NCBI GenBank assembly: GCA_000435275.1
Contig: FR883896.1
Location: 1-30,582 of the forward strand
Source of the DNA: Clostridium sp. CAG:557
GTDB lineage: Bacteria > Bacillota > Clostridia > Oscillospirales > Acutalibacteraceae
Direction of reading: 5' to 3'
DNA length: 30,582 nt
In this document: one piece after another, positions 15,978 to 23,892 of the stretch
Layout: each line of letters begins with the position of its first letter
How positions within the stretch are numbered: position 1 is the stretch's first letter
The notes under the pieces: generated by a model
Database searches by the model: none
Seen by the model: only the letters and a program-made list of their open reading frames with translations
What the model was told of the DNA's origin: nothing
Translations under genes and position numbers: made by a program

Positions 15978-16896
15978 TTTACACTGCGACACATTGTATC
16001 GCGCGTTGGAGGAAAATGGAAGCATAATTAATAACGATTATTATTTGTCTGTATTAAGGGGAAATCAGTATAAAAGTTGGGCACAGTGTTTTGCGGTTTG
16101 GATTCCTGATGAATGCAGAAAAGCCAACGCAGTTGCACTTTTTAAACGTGCCAAAAAAAAGTTTGACGAAGAAATAAACAGAAATTCTGATATGATATGT
16201 CAGTGCAAAACCGCAGACGAGATAAAAAATACAACAGAAAAAAACAAATGTGCAGCAATTTTAACAGTAGAAGGCGGGGCAGTTTTAGCTGGAGACCTTG
16301 CTAATTTGGACTATTTAAATGAATGTGGTGTTAAAATGATGACTTTGACGTGGAATGACCATTGCGAAGTCGGGGGTGGTTCGCTAGCAGTTGAACCGAA
16401 CGGACTCACTGAGTTTGGCAGAAATGTTGTAAAACGTATGACGGAACTTTCGATTGCGATTGATATATCTCATGCAAGCGATAATTTATTTTTCGATGTC
16501 GCGAATGCTGTTACAGCTCCATTTGTTGCGAGCCATTCTAATTCTCGAAGCGTTTGTCAACACAGAAGAAATCTTACAAATGAACAGTTTGATATTATTA
16601 AATCGAGGGGAGGTTTGGTTGGGCTTAATTTTGCAAGAGATTTTTTAAAAAATGATAGTAGCAAGGCGTCGGCTTATGATATAATAAAGCACGCGGATTA
16701 TTTTTTGTCGCATGGTGGAGAAAAGGCCGTTTGCATCGGGACGGATTTTGATGGAACAGATATGCCAGATGGAATTTCTGGAATAGAGTCTATGGGGAGT
16801 CTGTATGAATTGTTTTTAAGGCATAATTACAGTGAAAATTTAGTTGAAGATATATTTTTTAATAATGCTTTTAACTTTTTCGAAAAGTTAGGCTGA
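15964..16896 (+). CDS. Membrane dipeptidase family protein (peptidase M19)
   Basis: The protein belongs to the renal dipeptidase family of zinc enzymes in the amidohydrolase superfamily. Motifs include FDLHCDTL at the N-terminus with the first metal ligands His7 and Asp9, TVEGGA with the bridging acidic residue, SHSNSRSVCQHRRNLT in the middle and GTDFDGTD near residue 260. The start is probably the TTG at 15964 (310 residues), because GGAG lies nine bases upstream and the product then begins MKLFDLHCDTL as in the family; an ATG at 15940 has no site. No signal peptide is seen, so it is cytoplasmic despite the family name. The substrate, probably a dipeptide, is unknown. Confidence 0.88.
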   Translation: MKLFDLHCDTLYRALEENGSIINNDYYLSVLRGNQYKSWAQCFAVWIPDECRKANAVALFKRAKKKFDEEINRNSDMICQCKTADEIKNTTEKNKCAAILTVEGGAVLAGDLANLDYLNECGVKMMTLTWNDHCEVGGGSLAVEPNGLTEFGRNVVKRMTELSIAIDISHASDNLFFDVANAVTAPFVASHSNSRSVCQHRRNLTNEQFDIIKSRGGLVGLNFARDFLKNDSSKASAYDIIKHADYFLSHGGEKAVCIGTDFDGTDMPDGISGIESMGSLYELFLRHNYSENLVEDIFFNNAFNFFEKLG

Positions 16897-16910
16897 TTGG
16901 AGGGCACGCG

Positions 16911-17600
16911 ATGTCGCTTTATGCGATAGCAGATTTACATTTATCGCTTGGAACAGATAAACCAATGGATATTTTTGGCGGTTGGGATAATTACATTGAG
17001 CGACTTGATAAAAATTGGAGAAGTACGGTAAAAAGTGAGGACACAGTTGTAATTGCTGGAGACATTTCTTGGGCAATGCGGTTAGAGCAAACTTTTAAAG
17101 ATTTTTCATTTATTGAATCGTTACCTGGCAGGAAAATTTTTTTAAAAGGAAATCATGACTATTGGTGGACGACTCGAAAGAAAATAGAGGCATATTTGAA
17201 AGAGAATAATTTTAAGTCTATTTCAATATTATTTAACTCAGCAGAGGTAGTGGAAAATTTTGCAGTTTGTGGTACAAGAGGATGGTCATATGACTGCAGT
17301 ACTCAGGAGGATGTAAAAATTTTAAACCGTGAAGTAGGCCGGCTTACAATGTCAATTGAGCAGGCCAGAAAACTTGACCGTGAAGTTATCGTGTTTTTGC
17401 ATTACCCACCAGTGTTTTCTGGATATGAGTGTACCGAAATAATGAATGTTTTGCGAGAGTACAAAATAAAAAAATGTTATTATGGGCATATTCATGGCAA
17501 GCAAATTGGTAAAAAAGCCATTACTGGTTTTCACAACGGAATAGACTTTCACATGATATCCAGTGACCAGGTGGGTTTTGTGCCGGTTTTAGTCTTTTAA
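16911..17600 (+). CDS. Calcineurin-like metallophosphoesterase
   Basis: The 229-residue protein has the full two-metal phosphoesterase set: IADLHL (Asp8, His10), VIAGDISWA, LKGNHDYWW, FLHYPP and YGHIHG. The substrate cannot be told from these. GGAGGG lies six bases before ATG and the gene is 14 bases after the dipeptidase, so both are in the rbgA-yraN transcript. It ends before the separate tig promoter. Similar stand-alone phosphoesterases of about 230 residues are common in Clostridia and are uncharacterised. Confidence 0.85.
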   Translation: MSLYAIADLHLSLGTDKPMDIFGGWDNYIERLDKNWRSTVKSEDTVVIAGDISWAMRLEQTFKDFSFIESLPGRKIFLKGNHDYWWTTRKKIEAYLKENNFKSISILFNSAEVVENFAVCGTRGWSYDCSTQEDVKILNREVGRLTMSIEQARKLDREVIVFLHYPPVFSGYECTEIMNVLREYKIKKCYYGHIHGKQIGKKAITGFHNGIDFHMISSDQVGFVPVLVF

Positions 17601-17640
17601 TAATTTATTTTATAAATTTGTAGAAAAATTATTTTTTTTG

Positions 17641-17649
17641 TGTTATAAT
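17641..17649 (+). promoter_or_regulatory. Extended -10 promoter for tig
   Basis: TGTTATAAT with the -10 at 17644-17649 and no good -35 at 16-18 bases; the nearest TTG hexamer is 20 bases away. The same TGTTATAAT occurs in the promoters at 60-88 and 12816-12844. It lies 35 bases before the tig start. Confidence 0.6.
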
Positions 17650-17683
17650 TATAAAGATATTTGCATTTTTCAGGAGGATAAAA

Positions 17684-18964
17684 ATGAGTTTAAAATCATC
17701 AAATAAAGTTGAAACGAATCGTTATGAATTGGAAATTGAAATTGCTGCAGAGGATTTTGAAAAAGCTGTAAATAAGGCTTTCAAAAAGAATGTTAAAAAA
17801 ATTTCTGTTCCAGGCTTTAGAAAAGGTAAGGCTCCAAGAGCTTTTATTGAAAAATATTACGGCGAAAATGTTTTTTATGAAGATGCGGTTAATGGTATTT
17901 ATCCGAGTGCTTTGCAAGATGCTATTGACGAGGCTGGCTTGGATGTTATAAATGACAAAATAGATTTTGATGTTGTAAAAATCGGCAAAGATGGTTTTGA
18001 CTTTAAGGCTGTTGTTACGGTTAAACCAGAAGTTGAAATTGAAAACTATAAAGGTATCGAAGTAGAACATAAACCTGTTGAAGTTACCGAAGATGATATA
18101 AATAAAGAGATTGACAGGGTCCGAGAAAGAAATTCTCGTTTGGTTACCGTTGAAGGTAGAAGCACTCAGGAAAGTGACATTGCTGTTTTTGACTTTAAAG
18201 GCTTTGTTGATGGAAAAGCTTTTGAAGGCGGTGAAGCTGAAAATTACAGCTTAAAACTTGGTAGCGGTCAGTTCATTCCTGGTTTTGAAGACCAGATGAT
18301 TGGACATAATCAAGGAGAAGAATTTGAAGTTAATGTTACCTTCCCAGAGTCATATCAAGAAGCATCTTTAGCAGGCAAGCCTGCAGTTTTTAAAATTAAA
18401 CTTCATGAAATTAAAAACCGTGAATTACCTGAGCTTGATGATGAATTTGCAAAAGATGTCAGTGAATTTGATACTTTGGCTGAATATAGAGAATCCGTAA
18501 AAAAACAACTTCTAGACTTAAAACAAAGAGAATCTGATATGGATGCCGATGACCAAATGATTGACAAAGTTATAGAACTTTTAAAGGCAGAAATTCCAGA
18601 AGCTATGTTTGAAAACAAAGTTGAGGACATTATGCGAGATTTTGCATATAAATTACAATCTCAGGGATTAACCTTGGATTCCTATATGAAATATACTGGT
18701 TTAGATAATAGTGCATTTAAATCTCAATTTAGACCACAAGCTGAACGTCAGGTTAAATTACGTTTGGCCCTTGATAAAATTGCTGAACTTGAAAATATTT
18801 CTGCTACGCCAGAAGAACTTGAAGAAAAATACAAATCTTTTGCTGAACAATACAAAGTTGATATAGAAAAAATTAAAGAAATTGTAAAAGAAAAAGACTT
18901 ATTAGCAGATATTGCTGCTGAAAAAGCTGTGGATTTTCTGCGTGAAAATTGTGTTAGCAAATAG
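17684..18964 (+). CDS. tig: Trigger factor, ribosome-associated chaperone
   Basis: Trigger factor binds the ribosome exit site and helps nascent chains fold. The 426-residue product has all three parts: the ribosome-binding domain with the signature VPGFRKGKAPR (residues 43-53), the FKBP-type prolyl isomerase domain (about 155-245, with FIPGFEDQMIGH), and the helical C-terminal chaperone domain (about 260-420). AGGAGG lies seven bases upstream of ATG. It leads the standard tig-clpP-clpX order, with a 75-base gap before clpP in which I see no terminator, so they may share a transcript. Confidence 0.97.
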   Translation: MSLKSSNKVETNRYELEIEIAAEDFEKAVNKAFKKNVKKISVPGFRKGKAPRAFIEKYYGENVFYEDAVNGIYPSALQDAIDEAGLDVINDKIDFDVVKIGKDGFDFKAVVTVKPEVEIENYKGIEVEHKPVEVTEDDINKEIDRVRERNSRLVTVEGRSTQESDIAVFDFKGFVDGKAFEGGEAENYSLKLGSGQFIPGFEDQMIGHNQGEEFEVNVTFPESYQEASLAGKPAVFKIKLHEIKNRELPELDDEFAKDVSEFDTLAEYRESVKKQLLDLKQRESDMDADDQMIDKVIELLKAEIPEAMFENKVEDIMRDFAYKLQSQGLTLDSYMKYTGLDNSAFKSQFRPQAERQVKLRLALDKIAELENISATPEELEEKYKSFAEQYKVDIEKIKEIVKEKDLLADIAAEKAVDFLRENCVSK

Positions 18965-19039
18965 TTTGTAAATTTTGAATAAATTTAATAAATACTGTTA
19001 ATCATCTTAAATGCCTGTTTATTTAATGGAGGGGTTCAT

Positions 19040-19648
19040 TTGAATAAATATTTTAATGATACAAAAATGATATCAATACCATATGTTGTGGAGCAAACCA
19101 GTCGAGGTGAGCGCTCTTATGACATATATTCACGCTTATTGAATGATAGAATAATAATGCTTACGGAAGAAGTTAACAATACAACGGCAAGTTTAATTGT
19201 TGCGCAATTGTTATACTTAGAGGGGCAAGACCCATCAAAGGATATCAGTTTATATATTAACAGCCCTGGGGGCTCGGTTACAGATGGATTGTCAATTTAT
19301 GACACTATGCAGTATATAAAGTGCGACGTTTCTACAATTTGTATGGGATTAGCAGCTAGTATGGGAGCATTTTTGTTGGCAGCTGGCACAAAAGGAAAGC
19401 GTTTTGCATTGCCTAATAGCGATATTATGATTCATCAACCAAGTGGTGGCGCAAAAGGTCAGGCAACAGACATTATGATTCATGCTGACCATATTATTCA
19501 AACTAAGAAACGATTAAATGAAATATTATCAGAAAAAACTGGTCAGCCACTGGAGGTTATTGCAAGAGATACCGAGCGTGATAATTTTATGACAGCGGCT
19601 CAAGCTAAGGATTACGGCATTGTTGATCAGGTTATTTATAAAAGATAG
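19040..19648 (+). CDS. clpP: ATP-dependent Clp protease proteolytic subunit
   Basis: ClpP forms the tetradecameric protease chamber that degrades proteins unfolded by ClpX or other Clp ATPases. The 202-residue product has the Ser-His-Asp triad in conserved spacing: Ser107 in GLAASMG, His132 in IHQPSGG and Asp181 in RDTERDNFM. The start is a TTG at 19040 because GGAGGGG lies five bases upstream; the next ATG, inside the first helix, has no site. The N-terminal segment before SIPYVVEQT is slightly longer than in Bacillus. clpX follows after 14 bases. Confidence 0.97.
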   Translation: MNKYFNDTKMISIPYVVEQTSRGERSYDIYSRLLNDRIIMLTEEVNNTTASLIVAQLLYLEGQDPSKDISLYINSPGGSVTDGLSIYDTMQYIKCDVSTICMGLAASMGAFLLAAGTKGKRFALPNSDIMIHQPSGGAKGQATDIMIHADHIIQTKKRLNEILSEKTGQPLEVIARDTERDNFMTAAQAKDYGIVDQVIYKR

Positions 19649-19662
19649 GAATTGGTGATATT

Positions 19663-20994
19663 ATGTCTAACAAGGATGAAAGCAGAGAGAAAAAAGTTTG
19701 TTGTTCATTCTGCAATAAACCTCAAGAGCAAGCCACCAAACTTATTGCTGGACCTGGTGTTTACATTTGTGATGAATGTGTTTCTTTGTGTATGTCTATA
19801 CTGGAAGACGAGTTTTTAAAAAAAGGTACGGATTCATTAAAAAATGGTAAAAATACTCAAGAAGAAATTAAACTTCCTAGGCCAAAAGAGATAAAAGCTA
19901 TATTGGACGAATATGTTATTGGTCAAGAAACGGCAAAAATCGCGCTTTCTGTAGCTGTTTATAATCATTATAAAAGGATATATTTTGGAGCCGATGATAA
20001 AAATGATGAAGTTGAGCTGAAGAAAAGTAATGTTTTATTGCTTGGTCCAACAGGTGTAGGAAAAACTCTTTTGGCACAAACACTTGCCAAGGCACTAAAT
20101 GTTCCTTTTGCAATTGCAGATGCGACAACTCTGACCGAAGCGGGGTATGTTGGTGAAGACGTTGAAAATATTCTTTTAAGACTTATTCAGGCAGCTGATT
20201 TCGATATTGAGAGGGCAGAGCGAGGAATAATTTATATTGATGAACTCGATAAAATTGCAAGAAAATCAGAAAATCCTTCAATTACTCGAGATGTTAGCGG
20301 AGAAGGTGTTCAACAAGCCTTGCTGAAAATTCTTGAGGGTACGGTTTCAAATGTTCCTCCGCAGGGAGGCAGAAAGCACCCTCAGCAAGAATTTATTCAT
20401 ATTGACACAACGAATATTCTGTTTATTTGTGGAGGAGCTTTTGATGGGCTTGAAAAAATTGTTGAAAAAAGAATGGGTTCATCAAGTATGGGCTTTGGTG
20501 CCGACGTGAAAACTAAAAAAGAGTTGGATTCGACAAGTTGGATGAAAGATGTTTTGCCGCACGATTTAGTAAAATATGGATTAATTCCGGAACTAATTGG
20601 TAGATTACCAGTAATTACATCTCTTAATGGACTTGATAAAGAATCTTTAATAAGAATATTAAAAGAGCCTAAAAATTCAGTGTTGAAACAGTATAGAAAG
20701 CTATTTTTACTTGACAAGGTTGAGCTTGATTTTGAAGATAAAGCATTAGAGGCTGTGGCACAAAAAGCTCTTGATAGAAACACCGGTGCAAGAGGTTTGC
20801 GCGCGATTATGGAAGACATTTTATCAGAATTAATGTACGAAGTTCCCGGTGACCATACAGTTGAAAAAGTCATAATAACTGAAAAAACTGTTACTGACAA
20901 TGAAAAAGCGAAAATTATTAGAAATGAAAATCGTGTTCCGTTTAATATTATGGTAAAAAATAAATCAAATAAAGGTAAAAGTTTTGTTTCTTGA
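19663..20994 (+). CDS. clpX: ATP-dependent Clp protease ATP-binding subunit ClpX
   Basis: ClpX is the AAA+ unfoldase that feeds substrates to ClpP. The 443-residue product has an N-terminal four-cysteine zinc domain (Cys14, Cys17, Cys36, Cys39), Walker A GPTGVGKT (128-135), Walker B IIYIDELDKI, the GGAFDGLE element that includes the family's ClpP-contact region nearby, and a C-terminal sensor region with RNTGARGLRAIME. The ribosome site is modest: AGGA is 12 bases before ATG, with a closer GGTGA. It is followed by a hairpin and then engB. No lon gene is present between them, unlike in Bacillus. Confidence 0.97.
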   Translation: MSNKDESREKKVCCSFCNKPQEQATKLIAGPGVYICDECVSLCMSILEDEFLKKGTDSLKNGKNTQEEIKLPRPKEIKAILDEYVIGQETAKIALSVAVYNHYKRIYFGADDKNDEVELKKSNVLLLGPTGVGKTLLAQTLAKALNVPFAIADATTLTEAGYVGEDVENILLRLIQAADFDIERAERGIIYIDELDKIARKSENPSITRDVSGEGVQQALLKILEGTVSNVPPQGGRKHPQQEFIHIDTTNILFICGGAFDGLEKIVEKRMGSSSMGFGADVKTKKELDSTSWMKDVLPHDLVKYGLIPELIGRLPVITSLNGLDKESLIRILKEPKNSVLKQYRKLFLLDKVELDFEDKALEAVAQKALDRNTGARGLRAIMEDILSELMYEVPGDHTVEKVIITEKTVTDNEKAKIIRNENRVPFNIMVKNKSNKGKSFVS

Positions 20995-21009
20995 TAAGCA
21001 AAAAAATTT

Positions 21010-21038
21010 GACTGTAACTTTATGTTGCAGTCATTTTA
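21010..21038 (+). terminator. Probable terminator after clpX
   Basis: A 9-bp stem GACTGTAAC (21010-21018) and GTTGCAGTC (21024-21032), with one G-T pair and a 5-base loop, followed by a weak ATTTTA tail. Confidence 0.6.
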
Positions 21039-21079
21039 TATAACGGAAAAATTATTTTAATTGAGTAAAAGAGGTTTTT

Positions 21080-21661
21080 ATGAATTTTAATAACACAATC
21101 TTTGAAGCATCTTTTGGAAAGAAAAATCAACTAAGGAATTCGATTTGTAAAGAAATAGTATTTTCAGGGCGCTCGAATGTGGGAAAATCGTCACTGATAA
21201 ATAAATTAATAAACAGGAAATCATTGGCGAGAGTAAGTTCCAAGCCGGGCAAAACCGGTACGATAAATTTTTATGCAGTAAATGAAAATTTAAAACTAGT
21301 TGATTTGCCTGGCTATGGTTACGCAAAAGTTTCTGCACAAGAAAAGGCAAGGTGGTCTGAGCTAGTTGAGGGATATTTTAATAGTGGCAGAAATATTTCT
21401 TTAGTGGTTCAGATTATTGACATGAGACATAAACCAACAGTAGATGACATTAATATGCTTAAATTTTTAATAGAAAAAGATTTTAATTTTATTATCGTAT
21501 TAACAAAGAGTGATAAACTGAATAAAACTCAACGAGAAGAGTATTTAGCAGATTTAAAAGTTAATTTTCCATTTGAAAATGTCGAGTTTATTGTATTTTC
21601 AGCAGTAAAAGGAGAGGGATTGGATAAATTAAAATCGGTAATAGAATCTGCAATAAGCTAA
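21080..21661 (+). CDS. engB: Ribosome biogenesis GTP-binding protein EngB/YsxC
   Basis: EngB is an essential GTPase associated with 50S subunit maturation. The 193-residue product shows G1 GRSNVGKSSLINKL, G2 region KPGKTGTINFY, G3 DLPGYGYAK, G4 TKSDK and G5 FSAVKG, all in the order and spacing of the family. AGAGG lies about six bases before ATG. In many Firmicutes it follows clpX or lon, as here. It ends 18 bases from the convergent galE, with no clear terminator between. Confidence 0.96.
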   Translation: MNFNNTIFEASFGKKNQLRNSICKEIVFSGRSNVGKSSLINKLINRKSLARVSSKPGKTGTINFYAVNENLKLVDLPGYGYAKVSAQEKARWSELVEGYFNSGRNISLVVQIIDMRHKPTVDDINMLKFLIEKDFNFIIVLTKSDKLNKTQREEYLADLKVNFPFENVEFIVFSAVKGEGLDKLKSVIESAIS

Positions 21662-21679
21662 AATATTATGAAATGAAGC

Positions 21680-22681
21680 TTAATTCTGTTTTTGCCAATT
21701 CCATGAGTCTAAACACATTTTTTCGATATCAAATTTAGCTTTAAAGCCGAGTTCTTTTTCAGCTTTTTGAGTATCTGCATAAACTACAGGCAAATCTCCT
21801 GCACGCCTTGAGCCTATTTTATAGTTAATTTTTTTACCGGATACTTTTTCGAAGGTATTTATTAATTCTAAAACACTGTAGCCTTTACCTGTTCCTAGGT
21901 TAAAAATATCAAACCTGCCCGTAGCACTTTGCATTTTTTCTAAAGCTTTTAGGTGACCATTAGCTAAGTCAACTACATGAATATAATCTCTGATACAGGT
22001 GCCATCTGGGGTATTGTAATCATCGCCGAATACGGTTAAAAGTGGAAGTTTATTGGCAGCAACTTGAGCGATATAAGGCATAAGATTATTTGGTATACCG
22101 AGAGGATTTTCGCCTAAAAGGGCACTTTCGTGGGCACCAATTGGATTAAAGTATCTTAAAATAGTTATATTACAGCTTTTGTCAGATGCATAGATGTCTT
22201 TTAAAATTTCTTCGATGAAATATTTTGTACGGCCATAAGGATTGCAGACTTGTCCTGTCGGCATAGCTTCTTTGTATGGAGCGTTTGAAGAGTTTCCATA
22301 CACTGTGGCTGATGAGCTGAATATTAAATTTTTTACGGCGAATTTTTGCATAATATTACAAAGATTTATCGTTCCATTGACATTATTGTCAAAGTAAAGC
22401 AAAGGTTTTTCGCACGATTCGCTTACAGATTTTAATCCGGCAAAGTGAATGACAAATTCTATTTGATTTTCGGAAAATATTTTTTCTAAAAGCTTGAAAT
22501 CACGAATATCTCCCGGATATATTTTTATAGCTTTATTGGTAATCTTTTTTATTTTGTCAGCGACACAAACGTTGCTGTTGTAAAAATTATCCAAAACAAT
22601 TACATCATGTCCGGCATTAATCAACTCGACGCACGTGTGACTGCCAATGTAGCCTGTTCCACCAGTAACAAGTATACTCAA
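21680..22681 (-). CDS. galE: UDP-glucose 4-epimerase
   Basis: GalE interconverts UDP-glucose and UDP-galactose for surface polysaccharides or galactose use. The 333-residue product is an extended short-chain dehydrogenase with the NAD-binding GGTGYIGSH (7-15), the LDNFYNS segment, SSSATVYG with the catalytic serine or threonine region, NPYGRTK with the YxxxK pair, and GDDYNTPDGTCIRDYIHV. The start is TTG at 22681, with GGAG eight bases upstream. It lies 24 bases after the zinc-ribbon membrane protein in the same direction and is probably cotranscribed with it. No other galactose genes are nearby. Confidence 0.95.
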   Translation of the reverse strand: MSILVTGGTGYIGSHTCVELINAGHDVIVLDNFYNSNVCVADKIKKITNKAIKIYPGDIRDFKLLEKIFSENQIEFVIHFAGLKSVSESCEKPLLYFDNNVNGTINLCNIMQKFAVKNLIFSSSATVYGNSSNAPYKEAMPTGQVCNPYGRTKYFIEEILKDIYASDKSCNITILRYFNPIGAHESALLGENPLGIPNNLMPYIAQVAANKLPLLTVFGDDYNTPDGTCIRDYIHVVDLANGHLKALEKMQSATGRFDIFNLGTGKGYSVLELINTFEKVSGKKINYKIGSRRAGDLPVVYADTQKAEKELGFKAKFDIEKMCLDSWNWQKQN

Positions 22682-22705
22682 AAAATCAACTCCAAATTGT
22701 AATCT

Positions 22706-23722
22706 TTATATTAAAAATCTAGGTAAATATTCGATTATTACATAGCAGATTAAGATAAAAGGTATAATCTTAAAATTTACTCCGCCAAATTTATTTATTT
22801 TTTGGTCATATAATTTTTTATCATCTTTGCAAATGACTTTTATTTTTTTTATTTTTGAACAGCAATTTTTATAGTAAATTTTATTAGCAACAAACCCTGA
22901 GGTTAGCATTATAACAAAATTTATTATTTGTATTATTGTAGGTAAAAAAACTACGAATTTTTGTGATAAAGGTAAAGCATAAAATTGGGTTAAAAGCAAG
23001 TTGTATTTGTCTAAAGTTAGTTCTGCGCCGGCAGATATACCTATTGAACGAAAAAGTGAGACTAAAATGTCGTTAGCGTAAGTGAATTCGATAAAAGTTG
23101 AAAATATTGAAAGCAAAAATACCGTAGAGGTTAACGCGATACCGATTTTGTATAATTTTCGATATAAAAACCATGCACCAGAAAATAGAAATGCACTAAA
23201 ATTAAACTTACTTTTATTTTTTTCAAAGATATTTTTGAAAACTGGGATATAATACAGTAAATTTCCTTTTACATACTGTGCCAGATCAGAAATTTTAATA
23301 TCATTTATGGTTTCATCTTTGTTCAAGCCCAGAAGCGGGTCAAAAGGTGGCGGAATAGGAATGCCATTAAAGGTTGGTTTAGGAGGAGTATTGTTTTCAG
23401 AAAAAGAATACCCACACTTATGGCAAAAAGGGGCATCTATAGTGTTTTTATTAAAGCAACGCGGGCATTTTTTATATTCATTTTTTGAAGTTTCAATGTT
23501 AATTTCAGAGCTATTTACTGATTTTTCTGCGTTGATATCAACTTTTGAATTTGTATAAGAAAAACCTTGTGAATGTTTTTCTTTGTATACACACTGTCCC
23601 ACCGAATTATAGCATTCGCGGTGATAGGGTGCACCACATTCGGGGCAAACCACAATATCTTCATCTATTTTACATTCGACGTTACATACGGGACATTCCC
23701 CGAATTTTCTATAATTTTTCAT
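22706..23722 (-). CDS. Zinc-ribbon/RING-like and DUF2628-type membrane protein
   Basis: The 338-residue protein has a cysteine-rich N-terminus with two metal sites: CPVC...CPECGAPYHRECY (about 9-42), RING-like in spacing and including a histidine, and a zinc ribbon CPRC...CHKCG (about 87-105). A proline-rich linker follows (GIPIPPPFDPL). The C-terminal half resembles DUF2628, with an FSAFLFSGAWFLYRK element near 175-190 and about four hydrophobic segments between 175 and 338. Function is unknown; similar proteins occur in many Clostridia. A good promoter lies upstream and AGGAG precedes ATG. It heads a two-gene unit with galE. Confidence 0.8.
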   Translation of the reverse strand: MKNYRKFGECPVCNVECKIDEDIVVCPECGAPYHRECYNSVGQCVYKEKHSQGFSYTNSKVDINAEKSVNSSEINIETSKNEYKKCPRCFNKNTIDAPFCHKCGYSFSENNTPPKPTFNGIPIPPPFDPLLGLNKDETINDIKISDLAQYVKGNLLYYIPVFKNIFEKNKSKFNFSAFLFSGAWFLYRKLYKIGIALTSTVFLLSIFSTFIEFTYANDILVSLFRSIGISAGAELTLDKYNLLLTQFYALPLSQKFVVFLPTIIQIINFVIMLTSGFVANKIYYKNCCSKIKKIKVICKDDKKLYDQKINKFGGVNFKIIPFILICYVIIEYLPRFLI

Positions 23723-23759
23723 TTTTTTCTCCTGTTATTTATAATAAATCTTAAGATAA

Positions 23760-23788
23760 ATTTTACATAATTATTTTTCAAATTTCAA
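23760..23788 (-). promoter_or_regulatory. Sigma-A promoter for the zinc-ribbon gene and galE
   Basis: On the minus strand TTGAAA (23788-23783), a 17-base spacer and TAAAAT (23765-23760), 37 bases before the start. Confidence 0.65.
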
Positions 23789-23805
23789 CTCCAATTTTTT
23801 GTTAG

Positions 23806-23829
23806 GATGATTTGAATTGGCCATCCTTA
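23806..23829. repeat. Inverted repeat between divergent promoters
   Basis: AGGATG (23806-23811) and CATCCT (23824-23829) are perfect 6-base arms 12 bases apart, ending three bases before the prfB -35 box. It lies upstream of both divergent promoters and could be a regulator site. No T tract follows on either strand. Confidence 0.35.
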
Positions 23830-23832
23830 TCC

Positions 23833-23861
23833 TTTACATTTATGGAAATTTAAGCTATAAT
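23833..23861 (+). promoter_or_regulatory. Sigma-A promoter for prfB
   Basis: TTTACA (23833-23838), a 17-base spacer and TATAAT (23856-23861), 31 bases before the prfB start. Confidence 0.75.
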
Positions 23862-23892
23862 TAACCTGTGTGAAGCAATATGGAGGGATAAT

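Noticed and set aside
20397..20900. 167-codon minus-strand open frame
   Set aside because: Antisense shadow of clpX; composition is that of a reversed coding frame.
21653..21681. TAAGCT/AGCTTA hairpin between engB and galE
   Set aside because: Six weak pairs, a 17-base loop and no T tract on either strand; not a convincing terminator.
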